Below are positions 24,546 through 36,758 of a stretch of DNA of 64,000 nucleotides, piece by piece. Each line of letters begins with the position of its first letter. Within the stretch, counting starts at the first letter, position 1. Source of the stretch: Lateolabrax maculatus (Eukaryota; Chordata; Actinopteri; Acropomatiformes; Lateolabracidae); the NCBI GenBank assembly GCA_031216445.1, contig CM062218.1, positions 15,050,501-15,114,500 on the forward strand, written 5' to 3'. A program made the position numbers and the translations under genes. Under the pieces are notes generated by a model. That model had not been told where the DNA came from and searched no databases. It worked only from the letters and a program-made list of their open reading frames with translations.

Positions 24546-27530
24546 TTCACGCCAGTAGCTATTCATACAGGCAAGAGTCTGGCTTCAGAGGTGTAAAAAA
24601 AAAAAACATACCCCCAAAAAACTGATATTGAGACTTCTCGACAGAAAACCCCAACAGTGAAGTCAGTTCAGTGAGAGTGGACTCCAGAATAGATTTGATC
24701 CCTCACAGATGCATAATCATGAAATATGCAGTGCATCCATTGACATGTGTTGCAATAAAAAGCCCATACATTAAGTTAATACTGACGGATATGGCACTTC
24801 AGACCATTTCATCCCATAACAGCTGCATAACATTTACAGATCAGGTCCAGAGGCGTGCATGCGCGCACACAAACATTGTTTGATTTCAGGCTGTTTATGC
24901 GGCCTCTGTGATATTAAAGCACATGGGCTTTTCGTTTATTCCACTAAAGGTCGATTTTATAACCAGGTCATGCGCGTCCATGTGTGTGACCATACCCACA
25001 AACACTAGGTTAAACACACAGGAGCTTTTTTTGTGTGTGTGTTTTATTGCTAATAGTCACAATACCCCCAAACTCACGTAATTGTTACCTTATTTTAAAT
25101 CTTATCATAATATTTAGAATGGTTCCACATTTGTGTTGAGAGTTGAAAACCACAAGGCTAGACCAGGGTTTACTGGGAGGACAGAGCTACAATGCTGAGA
25201 AAGGCATCTCACTGTATTGTCAGCATCAATTCTACCTGAAATTGCAAAGAAGCAAACATCAACACGTTTAAAATCGACCATTTAAAACGAATCCATTTGG
25301 AGCGTTATTATGTAGATGGAAGTGTTATTGAATGGCTCTTCCCTGCAGTGTTGCAGTGGTTTTATAGCCCTTCCAGAATAATCTGTGAAAGCCACATTTG
25401 GGATGTTTTTCGTCAAGCAGCACATGTATTTTCATTCAAAAAAAAAAAAAGAAAGAAAAGAAATATGGCTTACTGAGTAAGAGAGAGGAAGAAGAGAAGT
25501 GGTAGGCCTCTCTCAGTTTGTTGCTTATATACCAAACAAAGAGTCCTGGAAGCCTGTGCGCGATCAATCTTACTCGCCAAAAGGTCTGACAGCTCGGTGC
25601 CCTCACAACACATTTAAGGCTTCTAACTCTCCCCCGGATCAAATGCAGCCAGGAAGCGGCGAGAAACACTGGCCACTCAGATTAGAACCAGTTTCTGCTC
25701 GCAGTTATAGCCGAGCTGTCGCTGGAGGGATGTTTTAAAAGATAAATAAGAATCCATCTACACAAGATGCGACCATTTCCTTTTTTGAGGAGGAGGTAGT
25801 GCGCCAACGGTGACCAGGGCGAAGCAGCTTCTCCACCTGGCTTTTATCTTGGAATTGTGAGTACATTTACACAGCGACGTGTATCTGTCGTTTTGGTAGG
25901 CATGCAGGTTTGTGAGGGGACCAGATCCTGTGGTAAAGGACAGAGTTGCTAGGGGAAGAGATGGATGGCTTTCCTTTTTTTTTTTTTTTTTTGGAATTAC
26001 GCGCAGGCTTTGTGTGCAAGGAAAGGAGTGGGTGGCGGCATTTAGTGGACCCCAGCCTGTCCTACACACTTGTCTTTACACCAGGATTGATTTAAGAGCA
26101 CTTTCCCACGGATGGAGATGAAATGAAAGAAATACAAATCTTCTGTTGCAGTTTAAACGTTATTTTTGCGCTACCTGTGTATGGCGCATATGGGTCAAAT
26201 CAGTGTCTCGCTGTGTATGCGTGTGCATGTGTGCGCGTGTATCTCTGTGTGTGTGTGTGTGCGTGTGTGTGTGTATTGGATGCAGAAATACCAAGTGCTA
26301 CAGCTTTTTTTTTTTACTGTGACACACCATGGTTCAATTGTTCTAGGTTTCCCTGCTAACCATATGTCAGGGCTACTAATGTTCATGCCCTCTTATATCA
26401 ATCAAACTGAGCTCAAAATGATTTCTCGGTGCAACATCAGTGAGAACAAATAAAACTGCATAGCATAATCCCAAAGAGTAGACATGGTACAAAAAGGTTT
26501 TGGTATTTTGATGAAAAACGTAGAAAAAAAGACTTTGACCATGCTAAAAGAAAATCTCAGCATTTTTTTCCTGAAAGAAATTAGAGATTTACAAAACAGT
26601 GTGAACAATGCTCCTTCTATTGTATTTTAAGAATTCGGCAATGCTAAGAAATTACTGCCAACAATGAAAATAATTTAAAATGAAAAATATAAATATAATA
26701 ATTGAAATGCAGACCCTTCATTTTAACATAACACACACACAAGAACACACGGCCGATTTTCAGCTTTCCACTGATAATTTGCTTTTCTGTAACCATCCAC
26801 ATAAGGAGGCTTTTTGTGTCGAATTGGCATCTGAAAATCTGTAGAATAATGAGACAAATAAGCCCCGAAACGATTCTAGTTCAGCCTGTACCCTCTCTGA
26901 CCGCATTTGACTGGCTGAACATATCAGGGAATTATTTTTCAAACGATTTCTCATTTAGCTTGTTGTCTTCCTGCAGAATCACCACAAGGACCGGGGTGAC
27001 ATTTTTATTATTATGGATGTGCCCACGCAGATGAGAGGAGGGGAGAAGGCCACTCCAGAGTTCTTTTCACGTCGAATCAAGAGGAAGGGAGGAAGAAAAA
27101 TCAAGTAGCATTTATTTAATATTTGACTTTATCTGCAGCCATTTCCCTTTATGTTATTGAATATTAAATATGGCCACTGGTTTTGACATTATTTTCTATG
27201 CATGAACATTATACAAATATAAATATTTACCAACTATCACCCATGGATTATTATCTAGCTGTTAACATTTTATTGTTTAAGCCTTCTCTTATATTGCCAG
27301 TTATCTAAAATTGTGGGGTTCTTTCTGTATTATCACCTTTACAATTCTGCACCGTCATGACATATATAACAACAATAATAAAATGTAATAATTGCAAAAC
27401 TAGATATATGTTTTGACATTTTTATTTAAGAAATTGTCTTGTAATGTGATGTAATTTCGTGATCACATGAAATGCTTCTGATGCGTCTAAATTAAAACTA
27501 CAAGGTATGCTGCGATTAAATTTCAATTCT

Positions 27531-27540
27531 TTTATTTATT
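27531..27540 (-). terminator. hoxa3a: Candidate tandem poly(A) signal of hoxa3a
   Basis: AATAAATAAA on the minus strand about 940 bp past the hoxa3a stop; no closer canonical AATAAA on this strand was seen. Confidence 0.35.
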
Positions 27541-27750
27541 TCTTCGAACTGGAGCAGCATGGAATGTATGACATCGGGGGGGAAAAAATGATGATGTCTG
27601 TTTCTTTTTTCTTCAATAAAGAAAATGCTAACGTGTGTCCTTCTTTCCACCCTTATTGCATGACTGATTGATTTTACATTCGCTGAGAAAAGAAAACACC
27701 TCCTCGAAGAAGAAAAAAATGGAAACATAGCCTATAATAGCAACACGGTG

Positions 27751-27777
27751 TGCTGCTGCTGCTGCTGCTGCTGCTGC
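27751..27777. repeat. (TGC)9 trinucleotide repeat
   Basis: Nine uninterrupted TGC units in non-coding sequence, probably in the hoxa3a 3' UTR region (CAG orientation on the hoxa3a strand is GCA). Confidence 0.9.
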
Positions 27778-28480
27778 AGACTACATGTATGGGCTGGAAA
27801 AGGGCCGAGACGCTCATTTCCCACCAACCTTCTCCCCACACAAAGATCGCAGAGGTGTCAAATAATACTAAAGGACATTTTTACCTTTACACCGAACAAA
27901 ATAAATAACATTAGAAAGTCCAATAGAACAACACAAGCAAGGGAGGTTGCGCGTGTAAGCTCATGACCCTTGTTTTTTTGAAAATGTATTTCCCTCATAA
28001 ATCCCAGCTCGTGGCTCTTGAAGGATCCTTTCACAAGTGCAACAAAATGCAAAACACAATTCTTCAACTGCGGATAAATAAAGACGGACAAATTCACATT
28101 AAAATGAATAACATATGTTCATAATACCCTGTTTGCGTTTCAATTTTAAAACAAGATTAAAAATTAAAAAAAAAAAAAAAAAAAAAAAGATTAAATAGGC
28201 CTATGCATATACTGTGCCCCCCTCCCTCCCGCTCTGGACTCCCCACAGCCCTGATAAAGGTCTTTGTGAGACAATGACACGAGCAAATAGAGAAAAACTT
28301 CAAGCAAGTCGTGATTATTTATCCTACGCTACTTCACACATCAAACTATAGAAAAAAAAAAAAAAAAACATAAACAAAGGCAGAGAGAAGGTGGAAGCCG
28401 CGAGGAGGCGCGGAAACGAAGCAGTAATGTGTCTGGAGGTGGATAAGACAATGGGCGGAGTGATCCTGGCAGCGCCGCCG

Positions 28481-31400
28481 CTACAGATGCGTCAGTTTGG
28501 GCGCTTCCTGGATTCTTCCCTGAGAGTAGTGCGACGTCAGGTCTGTGTACGTCGGTGTCGGATCACACACTCCGTGGTGCTGACTGTTGCCCATTGTGAT
28601 TGCTCCGTTGTAGTCCATGTTGGCGGGCGGCGGGTGCGGGAGGTGGGTCAGACCGAAAACCGAGGTCCCAGAGTTGGGCATTGAGTCGATGTAACCTCCG
28701 CCAACATAAACGGGGCTGCCCTGCATGTGAGTCCCGTAGTTGCCATTGCCCTGGAGAGGATGCGCGTCATAGTCGGGCGTGGCCGAATCGCTCCCGGGGT
28801 ACCTCTTCTGGGAGGGCGGGCAGTTGTTGAGGGAGCTGTTCAAAGGAGGGGGGTATGACGTGGCCATACCGTACGCATTTTGATGAGGTTTATTGTAAGA
28901 CGTCGGCGACTGGGAGTCGTAAGGTACACTGTTTACAAGAGAATGCATAGAGTTGATGTATCCTCCTCCACCGCCGCCCCCGGAGGCCGGGCCCACGGGG
29001 CTCCGAGGGGACTGCCCGCCCGGGGAAGGCATCATTCCGACGCCTTTCTGATCCTTCTTGTACTTCATCCTGCGGTTCTGGAACCAGATTTTGATCTGTC
29101 TCTCGGTGAGGTTGAGCAGGTTGGCCATCTCCACCCTGCGGGGCCTGCAGAGGTACCGGTTAAAGTGGAACTCCTTCTCCAGCTCCACTAGCTGGGCGCT
29201 GGTGTAGGCTGTCCGGGCCCTCTTCGACGCTGCTGACCCCGGAGGACTCTTGTCTCCGGGGCAACTCTCCACTGTCAGGGAGGAGGAGAGGAGGATGTCA
29301 ATCAGTAATCCATTGCAGACACACACACACCCACACAGAAAAAAAAAAAAGTACAGAGGCAGAGACAGGAGAGTGCGAGTGAAAGTAAAACCGTGTTACA
29401 ACACGCACACAGCTGATAACAGAACTTTCAACCATCAAGAGAGGGGGGGTGGGGATGGCGAGCAAACAGTTTACTAAATAAATATGCCCCACTCCACTAC
29501 TCAAATATCATCAGCTCTTTCTCTCCTTCTCTTCGCGTGAGTGTGCGCGTGCACGTGTTTTTTTCTTTTCTTTGTTTTTGTGTTGCAAACACCCCAGCCT
29601 TTTGATAAATCTGCTCCCTACTGCAAGGCACAAGGGTTATCATGAGGTGCTACGCCAGACAATTAACGATCAATGTATGGACACTGCGCCTGTGTGCACG
29701 CTTCACTTACTGCCAAGGAGAAAAAAAAAAAAAAAATGTAACTGGAGAATAGTAGGTCAATATTTGATATGGAACCAGGTAACCTCAGATTTCCTACTAA
29801 AACACTTTGACCCTCATCTTCCCCCGTAGTCACAGAGTAGCACACGCGTAATGCAAACACAAGCATTATGTATTCCTCGGGGTGTATAAAGCAGCTCGCC
29901 TTGCCCTGACTGATAAGCCTCCCCTTCCAAGAGGCTGGAGCTTGGCTGCAGAATGGCAAGGCGTTGGTCTACTTACCGCTGTGGCAGGCGGCCAACACTT
30001 AATAAATTTCAATACCTGTCGCCCAAACCTGGAGCAAAAGGAATGCAGCATGACATAACCTGGCCCATTAGGTTATTGCGGAGATGAAAGAGAAGTTAAG
30101 ACGAGGGAAAGGAGGAATACCCATGTATGTAGGGCAATCACGGGGCATCCTGATAACGATTATTAGTGTATGATCATTTATGAATTCATTTCTAAAAGGC
30201 TAGTTAGCTTGATTCATAAAAGAGACTGACTTGGGAAACATTGTGTTAGGCACAGGATATTGTTATCTGTCTGGCGTACGTGCGTAAAAACGCACGCAAA
30301 AGGCTTTTCATAAATGTTAGCACCTCAATGTGTTGGTAAAACTAATGAAAACACCTCCCCAAACATAAATCACAATGAAGGGCGACACACTGCATTTTAA
30401 ACTCTTACTGCACGAGGGTACATATAACTTAATTAGAAAAATTACCCATAGATTACAAAATGAGAGGGCCATGGGAAGGTAAGCAGCTCTGAATTTTTGG
30501 CTCGGGGGGGTTATTTACTCTTAGAGCCAAATACAAACCCCACCCTGACTCACCAAGTTTTCCTCCATTCAGAAAAGCAGGATCTGGTCTGCATATGTGC
30601 CAAAGCCTGCGTAAAATGCTTGCCATAAATGTTAGCACTTTTACGAGTTGTTAAAAATCTGTGAAAACGCCGTGGCAACATCAATCACGATGAAAGGCGT
30701 CACAATGATTTGCATTTTGTCTCTTACTGTAGACGACTAACTAAAATGTCATTTATAACAAATTACCCTCTAAATTTACAAAATATAAAGGTCGCAGGAA
30801 GATGAGCATCTCTGAATATTTGGGTAAGCTCGATGCAAGTAAACACCCCAGCCCTGACCCACCAAGTTTTCCTGCACTTAAACAGCAGGCTCTCGCTTGC
30901 GTACGTGCGATACAGCGTCCGCAAAAGGGTTTCCATATATGTTAGAACGTGATCGTGCTGTGGAAAACTAAACATAAATCATAATTAAATCAAATGAAAG
31001 GCGCCACCTTGCTTTGCATATTCAACGATTGCTGTAGGATGCTACCTATAACTTAATTAGAAAATGACCCACTTCATTTCTAAAAAAAATAAGGTAATTG
31101 GAAGACGAGCATCTCTTAATTTTTTTAAAAGCTGAGTTCTATATAATTAAAGACCCCCAAAACCCAAACTCACCACCCTGATCCACCAAGTTTTTTTTCT
31201 CATCAAAACAGCAGTATGGGGCTTGCTTACGTGCGTAAAATGTGCCCAAAAGATTTGAACTTTTACGGGTTGTTAAATACTAACAAAAACTACTTCCCGA
31301 ACATAAATCATAATGAGGCCACGCGACTTTGCATTTTCACTTCTGATTGTTGAATCCTACCTGTACCCTAATTTAAATATTACCCACAAAATTGACAAAT

Positions 31401-32149
31401 TAAGAAGGTCATGGGAAGATGAGCGTCTCTGAATTTTGGGGTTGGCTCTGTGAAAATAAACACCCCTAAACACAAATCCCCCCCACTCTGACCCACCAAG
31501 TTTCCCTCTAATCAAAACAGCGGGACAAACTGAAACAACTGTTGTGCGTGTTTGTTTGTTGTCCCTCCGGGAACATTGTGTGATCAGTGGAGATGCGTGT
31601 TTACAGTAGGGACAGGTCAGCTTCAGGGCACAGGGACAACAAATGGTGGGACCTACTTCCAGTGTTGAGGCACATATATATCCTACAGTACAACTCTAAA
31701 GTATATTTATAGTATATAATGTTTGGGCTATCATTTTGGAAAATTTTCAAGAATATGTGACTAAATCATCGCAGGATGTGGAAACAATAAAAGTAACACT
31801 TGCGCATTTACTGCGACTGTGTCAGTGTGGTGTTGATTCTACTCTGTGGTCATTTTGCAGCTCCTGGATAACTTTAGGATCCCCCGGGGGGAACACAATA
31901 TATACATATAATGCAATGCAATACCACAAACCACTGACTTCAGAATTATAGAATATAAATGAACATCTCTCTGACACTGGCATAGAAACACTAACCCTAT
32001 TATAACCTTCACATGGGGGTCTTGTTGCGGTTTGCCCCCCCCCCTCCCTCCCTCCTAACCCCCTTACCTTACCACCCACCCACACCCCCTATGTATTGTG
32101 TCCTCCCTCATCAAAACTTATGTAACTTTTCTGGTCAGAGGGTATCAAG

Positions 32150-32184
<35 letters not shown>

Positions 32185-32673
32185 AGCAGCAGCAGTGTTT
32201 AGGTTGAAAGTACCTGAACTGGAGCTACTGGTAGGTTTCTGCTTGGTGTTCTGACGGGACTCCTTCATCCAGGGGAAGATCTGTTTGCGGGTGGCAGAGG
32301 TCGGGGAGCCGTTCTTGGCACTGGGCTGGTTGGACCCGTTGCTCGTGTTTTGGCTGATAGCACCGGGGGACTGTGAAGGAGGGGGAGGGCCCGACACCGG
32401 CACCTGCGGCTGATTGCTTTCGGGATGAACCTTGGACTGCGCCGCCTGAATGGCTGTGGTCCTGTCGCAGCTCTCCGCCATCTCCCCCGGCTTCTGCAGC
32501 GCCACGGAGCCGTCGGGAGACTGCAGGGAGCAGGCGGGTCGATGGTACTCACTTTCCACATGAGAGGCCCGGGGATATTGGACCTGATTGGCATCATAAC
32601 TGAAGCCATTTGCGCTTTGATATGGGTAGCCACTGTAAATTGCGGAGCTGTCGTAGTAGGTTGCCTTTTGCAT
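28481..32673 (-). CDS. hoxa3a: Homeobox protein Hox-A3a (two coding exons)
   Basis: Group 3 Hox transcription factor, in vertebrates needed for third/fourth pharyngeal arch derivatives and posterior hindbrain identity. Coding exon A is 32214-32673 (donor TCAG|GTACTT), coding exon B is 28481-29271 (acceptor GACAG|TGGAGAG), phase 1, giving 416 residues; the mammalian protein is about 443. The start MQKATYYDSSAIYSGYPYQ is the conserved Hoxa3 start; a 5-codon in-frame extension upstream begins with TTG and is not used. Hexapeptide IFPWMKESRQ is at 132-141, followed by a serine run at the exon junction, and the homeodomain is about 169-228 (SKRARTAYTSAQ to KIWFQNRRMKYKKDQK). The long C-terminal arm ends RIQEAPKLTHL, diagnostic of Hox3. 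The 2,942-bp intron is unusually structured: an (AC)n tract begins about 30 bp after the donor, and a four-copy tandem repeat fills 30.25-31.53 kb. Upstream non-coding leader exons are likely. Minus-strand AATAAATAAA lies at 27531-27540. Confidence 0.97.
30255..31530. repeat. Four-copy ~310-bp tandem repeat in hoxa3a intron, each copy with a Pbx-Hox site
   Basis: Four diverged head-to-tail copies. The shared block CACCAAGTTT recurs at 30551, 30860, 31184 and 31494 (steps 309, 324, 310). Each copy also carries CATAAATGTTAGCAC-like or degraded forms, a GCGTACGTGCG-type block, TTTGCAT or TGCATTT, and TAACTTAATTAGAAAA-like sequence. Read on the hoxa3a strand, each has TGATTTAT or TGATTGAT followed by GT at 30365-30372, 30680-30687, 30974-30981 and 31303-31310, a Pbx-Hox consensus. 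I do not recognise the unit as a known transposon. Confidence 0.85.
32130..32190. repeat. (GT)n at the hoxa3a 5' splice site
   Basis: A GT run at about 32152-32182 (AC on the coding strand) begins about 30 bp inside the intron, after a CTG triplet run, so the first 60 bp of the hoxa3a intron is almost entirely simple repeat. Confidence 0.85.
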
Positions 32674-32800
32674 CTCGCCGTTTCCCAATATTTATTTCAG
32701 AAACTGACAGGGTCTTGACACCCTTGTAGAATAACATTGGCACCCTGTGGTCACGTGACGCCTCTCCGCCAATGGCCTCCTCGGGTGAACCTAGGGTTAC
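32674..32800 (-). promoter_or_regulatory. hoxa3a: hoxa3a proximal promoter with CACGTG-N11-CCAAT module
   Basis: TCACGTGAC with its E-box at 32752-32757 and CCAAT at 32769-32773, separated by 11 bases, 80-100 bp upstream of the hoxa3a ATG. The 5' leader sequence AATATTGGGAAACGGCGAG just before the ATG is shared with other vertebrate Hoxa3. USF and NF-Y are the likely binders, by analogy with HOXB4. Confidence 0.55.
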
Positions 32801-33499
32801 AAGAAGCACTGTGAGGAGAAGAAATGGTGGCGATCCATCTTACTTTTCAATACAGGCCTGACACTGGAGACTATGGAGGCAAGATAGGGCCAACAGTTCT
32901 GTAGACTATTACCGTTTACCTTATGGCTTACACAGGGCACAAAGGCACGCACTAACCTTGTATTACCATCTGTGCCAAACCGCATCAAAACAAAAACCTT
33001 TTCAAAAGCATTTCAGATTGCCAAATCAATTCGAGGAGTTAACAAGAAACTGCAAGACATTTTACATCTCGGAGCCTATTAACAATAAAAGTGAATATAG
33101 AGTTGCAGTTGACAGAAAATGCTGTAGGTAAAAAGGAAGCTGTATAGGAAAACCTTATTAGCGGGTTACCACACAGGAAAATCATATTTGTGTTACAGTG
33201 TTATTCTACCAACAGGGCTGTCAACGGTATATCTAATATCCTATGTAGCAGGTGAAAAAAAAAATTCCGTGTGGCCCAGATAGTTTTAACCCATTTTAGT
33301 TTTTCACAGTAAGTAAAAAATCTCCCTTCAGTAACAGGATATACCTCAATGCGCTGTGCTTTTCCCGGCCACCTGGCGCAAAGCATAAACAACCGCATTC
33401 TCTCCTTTTTCTTTTCTTTGCATGCTGCAAGATAAATGGAAGGGCCACGAGGAAACCTGAAAAACCGGGCGGGCATCCGTGCATCTCTGTGACCACGGG

Positions 33500-33715
33500 G
33501 TGAACTTTTCCTTGCAGGCCCATAATAATGGCTGCTGTCGGTGCTGTCTGCGCGGCGGCCCGTCGCATTGATATATGGGGGTCAGTGGGCCGGGACGGCC
33601 TGCACGGAAGGAGCAGCCCGGTGAGCAGCCAAGCCCGGTACTCAGGCGGACAGAAACCCGGGATGGCACAGCAAGAGCCTGCTCCTAAACCACCATAATT
33701 CACGCAGGTAACCAT
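33500..33715. promoter_or_regulatory. CpG-rich block between hoxa3a and hoxa4a
   Basis: A sharply GC- and CpG-rich stretch of about 200 bp in AT-rich surroundings. It contains ATATATCAATGCG on the minus strand, a plus-strand donor-like GCAG|GTAACC at about 33705, and open frames on both strands without recognisable products. It could be an alternative hoxa3a promoter, an antisense-RNA start or a conserved enhancer. Confidence 0.4.
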
Positions 33716-34630
33716 GGGGATCAGCCTCTAAAAGATTATTGGGGAAACTATAAACCCTAATAGATACATATCCAGGTCATTTGGAGGGAAATGTTTTATA
33801 ATGTGACATTACTAAGGAAATAGTGGAATATTTTATGTGGACTCCCTGTGTTTTAAGCATTGCCATTAAAACAGTGTAATGAATAATTAGAGTAATAAAA
33901 ATAATAAGCTGCAGTAACTTGAAATAAAAGTCAGTAATACAAATAAATTAAAACCCTCTTAATTAATTTACTACTTGGTTTTGAAATCATGCATTAATTT
34001 GATCAGCACTTTAGATTTAACCATTGCAGTCGCCTTAATCAAGAGCGCAGATCATTTGGAGACTAAATAAAATAAATATAAACTAAATAAAATAACAATT
34101 TGATTGCAACCCTGAGTTCAATTTTTTTTTTTACTTCTGAAACTAAAAGGCCTTGTTGTCATGTGTCTGGTAGTAAATGTGATCCCAACAATAACGCTGT
34201 TATTACTGTAGGCTGCAATGAAACTATTAATGAAAATAACTTTATTTATTTCACAATCCATAGGTATAGCAGCCTATAGTCTCCGAGCTGACAGACAGCG
34301 AGAATACTTCAAAAGAAAACACAAGGAAATGAACTGAAAATGTCAGAAACAGCTCTGGGTTGTGCAGCCGTGCATAACAAGAAGCAAATCAGTAGAAAAT
34401 GAGCCCTGAGCCTGCCCTCAACGCAGCCAGACCGCAGAGTGAAAGAAGGTGTCTTCACTATATCTGTACTCACGGTGACCTGGAAAAGATATCAGAAAGC
34501 TTTGTGGCGTGTATCTCCAGGCGAGCCATTGCGATAGTCATAAATGGTGGAGAAAGAGAGACAAATGACAGACTGGAGCTTTCCTGCGCGGAGCCGCCTG
34601 CTCCACGTTAGAGAAATCTGGCTGCCGGGC

Positions 34631-34632
<2 letters not shown>

Positions 34633-34662
<30 letters not shown>
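34633..34662. repeat. (GT)n microsatellite
   Basis: Dinucleotide run in the hoxa3a upstream region, next to the candidate leader exon. Confidence 0.9.
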
Positions 34663-34664
<2 letters not shown>

Positions 34665-34766
34665 CTCTTCCTGAACCGAGATCTAAGTCGTACGGTGATA
34701 AATCACCGCGCGACACACAAACTCCGCCATTTACAACCGAGGGGAGCCTATTCCTGGCCTGCTTAC

Positions 34767-34900
34767 CTTCTCCTCTGACGACGAATGCAGAGCACCGAGC
34801 GGTAGTTTCTCATTCAGCGGCGAAATCGATCAGAGCGGTAATCCACGGGAAAAGTTTTTCACGGCAGGGGCCGGCCGGGTGAAGCAGCAGCAGCAGCAGA
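34767..34900 (-). other. hoxa3a: Candidate 5' leader exon of hoxa3a (proximal)
   Basis: GC-rich minus-strand sequence ending in a strong donor GAGAAG|GTAAGC at 34767/34766. The upstream edge is uncertain; a GGCAG acceptor-like site or a transcription start may lie near 34.9 kb. It would splice towards the hoxa3a coding exon at 32.67 kb. Upstream non-coding exons are known for mammalian HOXA3. Confidence 0.45.
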
Positions 34901-36697
34901 CTGCGCCCTGCCATACACCAGGCATTAGCAGGCACAACACCAAGAAAAAAAAAAAAAAAAAAGAAAAAAGAAGGGAAGAACCGAGAGAAACCCCTTTCCT
35001 TTCTTCCTTTGCTTTTTCTCCCACCCCCCTTACTCGACGTGGATGGGTAAATCGAGATTACGAAAGCAGGCGTGAGCAGTCGGGTCAGCGAGATAAGAGT
35101 TATCTGGCCTCAAGACTGGATTTATCGTCATGCTGCAGAGCAATGGCCAGGGCTTCATAGCAATATTACACTGAGCCACGGATATGCAGCACTGTGCGAT
35201 CCTTCACCAGGAGCCTGCCATGCAGACACCAGTGAACTGCCCCGAACCAGAGCGTCACCATAGACAAAAAAAATTATGCAAATAAGAAGCGCCTTGGAAA
35301 GCCAGTTCAAATCAAGTGGCTGCCTCTCCTCCTCCCCCAACCAAATGAGGCAGTGTGTCTAGAGAAAAAAAAAAAAAAAATTAATGCACGTTACAAATTG
35401 CATGGAAGTCCATCCTTATGGTGTTTTAAAGCTTTTTGTTGTTATTTACTCCACGTCCTGCAGTGGAATTATGAGCCCAGTGGATGAGCTGCAGGAGTGA
35501 GGGGAGAATACAAAGGAATAAATCAGCCGCTGACCACGCTGCATTTCCATTTCCACGGGACATAAAGGGCTTTCTATGCACGGCTTAATCATTAACCCTG
35601 CATTTTGGCAAATAATTCTCAATCTTTAGGCACAAGGACGCGCAATTCGTTTTCACTCCAGCGCCAGAGACCCCGCTGCCTGCATGGCCTCTTGCTGGAA
35701 GGAGACAAGGCAGTGTTGTTGTTGTTTTTCTTCAGATTAAAACAGAAAGCGCAACGGCTTCACATCAAAGCCGTGTTCGATGTATATCAAGGGGAACACC
35801 CCGACCGGGAGCAGGGTGTGAAAAAAAACGGGAAGAAGTTTCATCACCAAAAGGCAAAGCAGAGGACATGCAGCGAGGAGCAGGGGAGAAGAGAGCCGGC
35901 AGCAGGGGGAATCCCTCTGCGTGGTAATGCTGGCTTTTGCAGCCAAAAGAAAGAATGAAAAAAAAAAAAGAAAAATAGATTTATGTCCTCTCAGCCTCCC
36001 CGGGCTGTAAACACGTCCAGAGCTGCAGCTTCTCTGCTGGTTTCAGGCTCTGGGACAAAATCCAGTGGCACAATTAGAAAGGTAGAAACACGCGGACGGC
36101 GTGGGAGGGTGAGTGGGACAAAAATTCACGCACGAGGATTTTTTTTTTTTCGCCAACTCGGCTTTTTCTTTTCTGAACCCCAGCAGTCACATCGTATAAT
36201 TATTTACTTCTTTGTGTTTTGCTAAAATGCTGATTCGTCTCTCTCTTTAATTTGGCCCGGAGCAGAGGGTTAAATGTCAGTGAGGTGGTGGTCGCATAAT
36301 ACGGCGTAAAACAATGTGGAGGGAGGGGGGGGGGGGAAAAATCTGAAATGTTGAAGAAAAAAAAAAAAGTAAAACTTCAGTGTTAACCTATAGACAGCTA
36401 CAAGCAGATGGCTTTCACAGAAAGTAGTTTTTGAAAGGAGTGAGGCACCGCTCCAAGAGCTGCGATTCCCCTCGTCACTTTTATAGTGACAAATTACACC
36501 ACAAAGACAAGTGGAAGAGAAGGAATTATTGCTCTCGGGCTGGTCATATTGCTGCTACAAGGAAACGCACAAGCCTTAAGCTGCTTCTCTATCCCTGCGA
36601 GTGCCTTGGTGGGCGTGTGTGGTACTTATTAGAAATTGAATAAGGATATCACCATCAAGCATTCATAACACAAATCAATAAAGATATATGGACTTAC

Positions 36698-36758
36698 CGA
36701 AGGCAGTTCAAGGTGTCTCGGAGACCGTGCGATGGCCTGAATTTACTTGGCTGGATTT
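36698..36758 (-). other. hoxa3a: Candidate internal 5' leader exon of hoxa3a (61 bp)
   Basis: Bounded by an acceptor CTCCTTGCAG|AAATCC (exon start 36758) and a donor TTCG|GTAAGT (exon end 36698) on the minus strand. Both sites fit consensus well. There is no coding similarity, so it is read as untranslated leader. Confidence 0.5.

Larger units (their letters stand above)
23914..28480. other. hoxa2a upstream / hoxa3a downstream region
   Basis: Proximal sequence has Meis CTGTCA (24136-24141) and Pbx-Hox TGATTGATCC (24201-24210), then a very long CA repeat. 24.6-27.5 kb is AT-rich with TG repeat at about 26240-26274 and no gene; it should hold the hoxa2 rhombomere and neural-crest enhancers, but I could identify no convincing Krox20 pair. 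A (TGC)9 repeat is at 27751-27777 and the hoxa3a 3' UTR occupies the upper end. Confidence 0.5.

Noticed and set aside
26028..26040. Krox20-like AGTGGGTGGCGG in the hoxa2a-hoxa3a interval
   Set aside because: Single loose match without the paired Krox20/BoxA arrangement of the r3/r5 enhancer.
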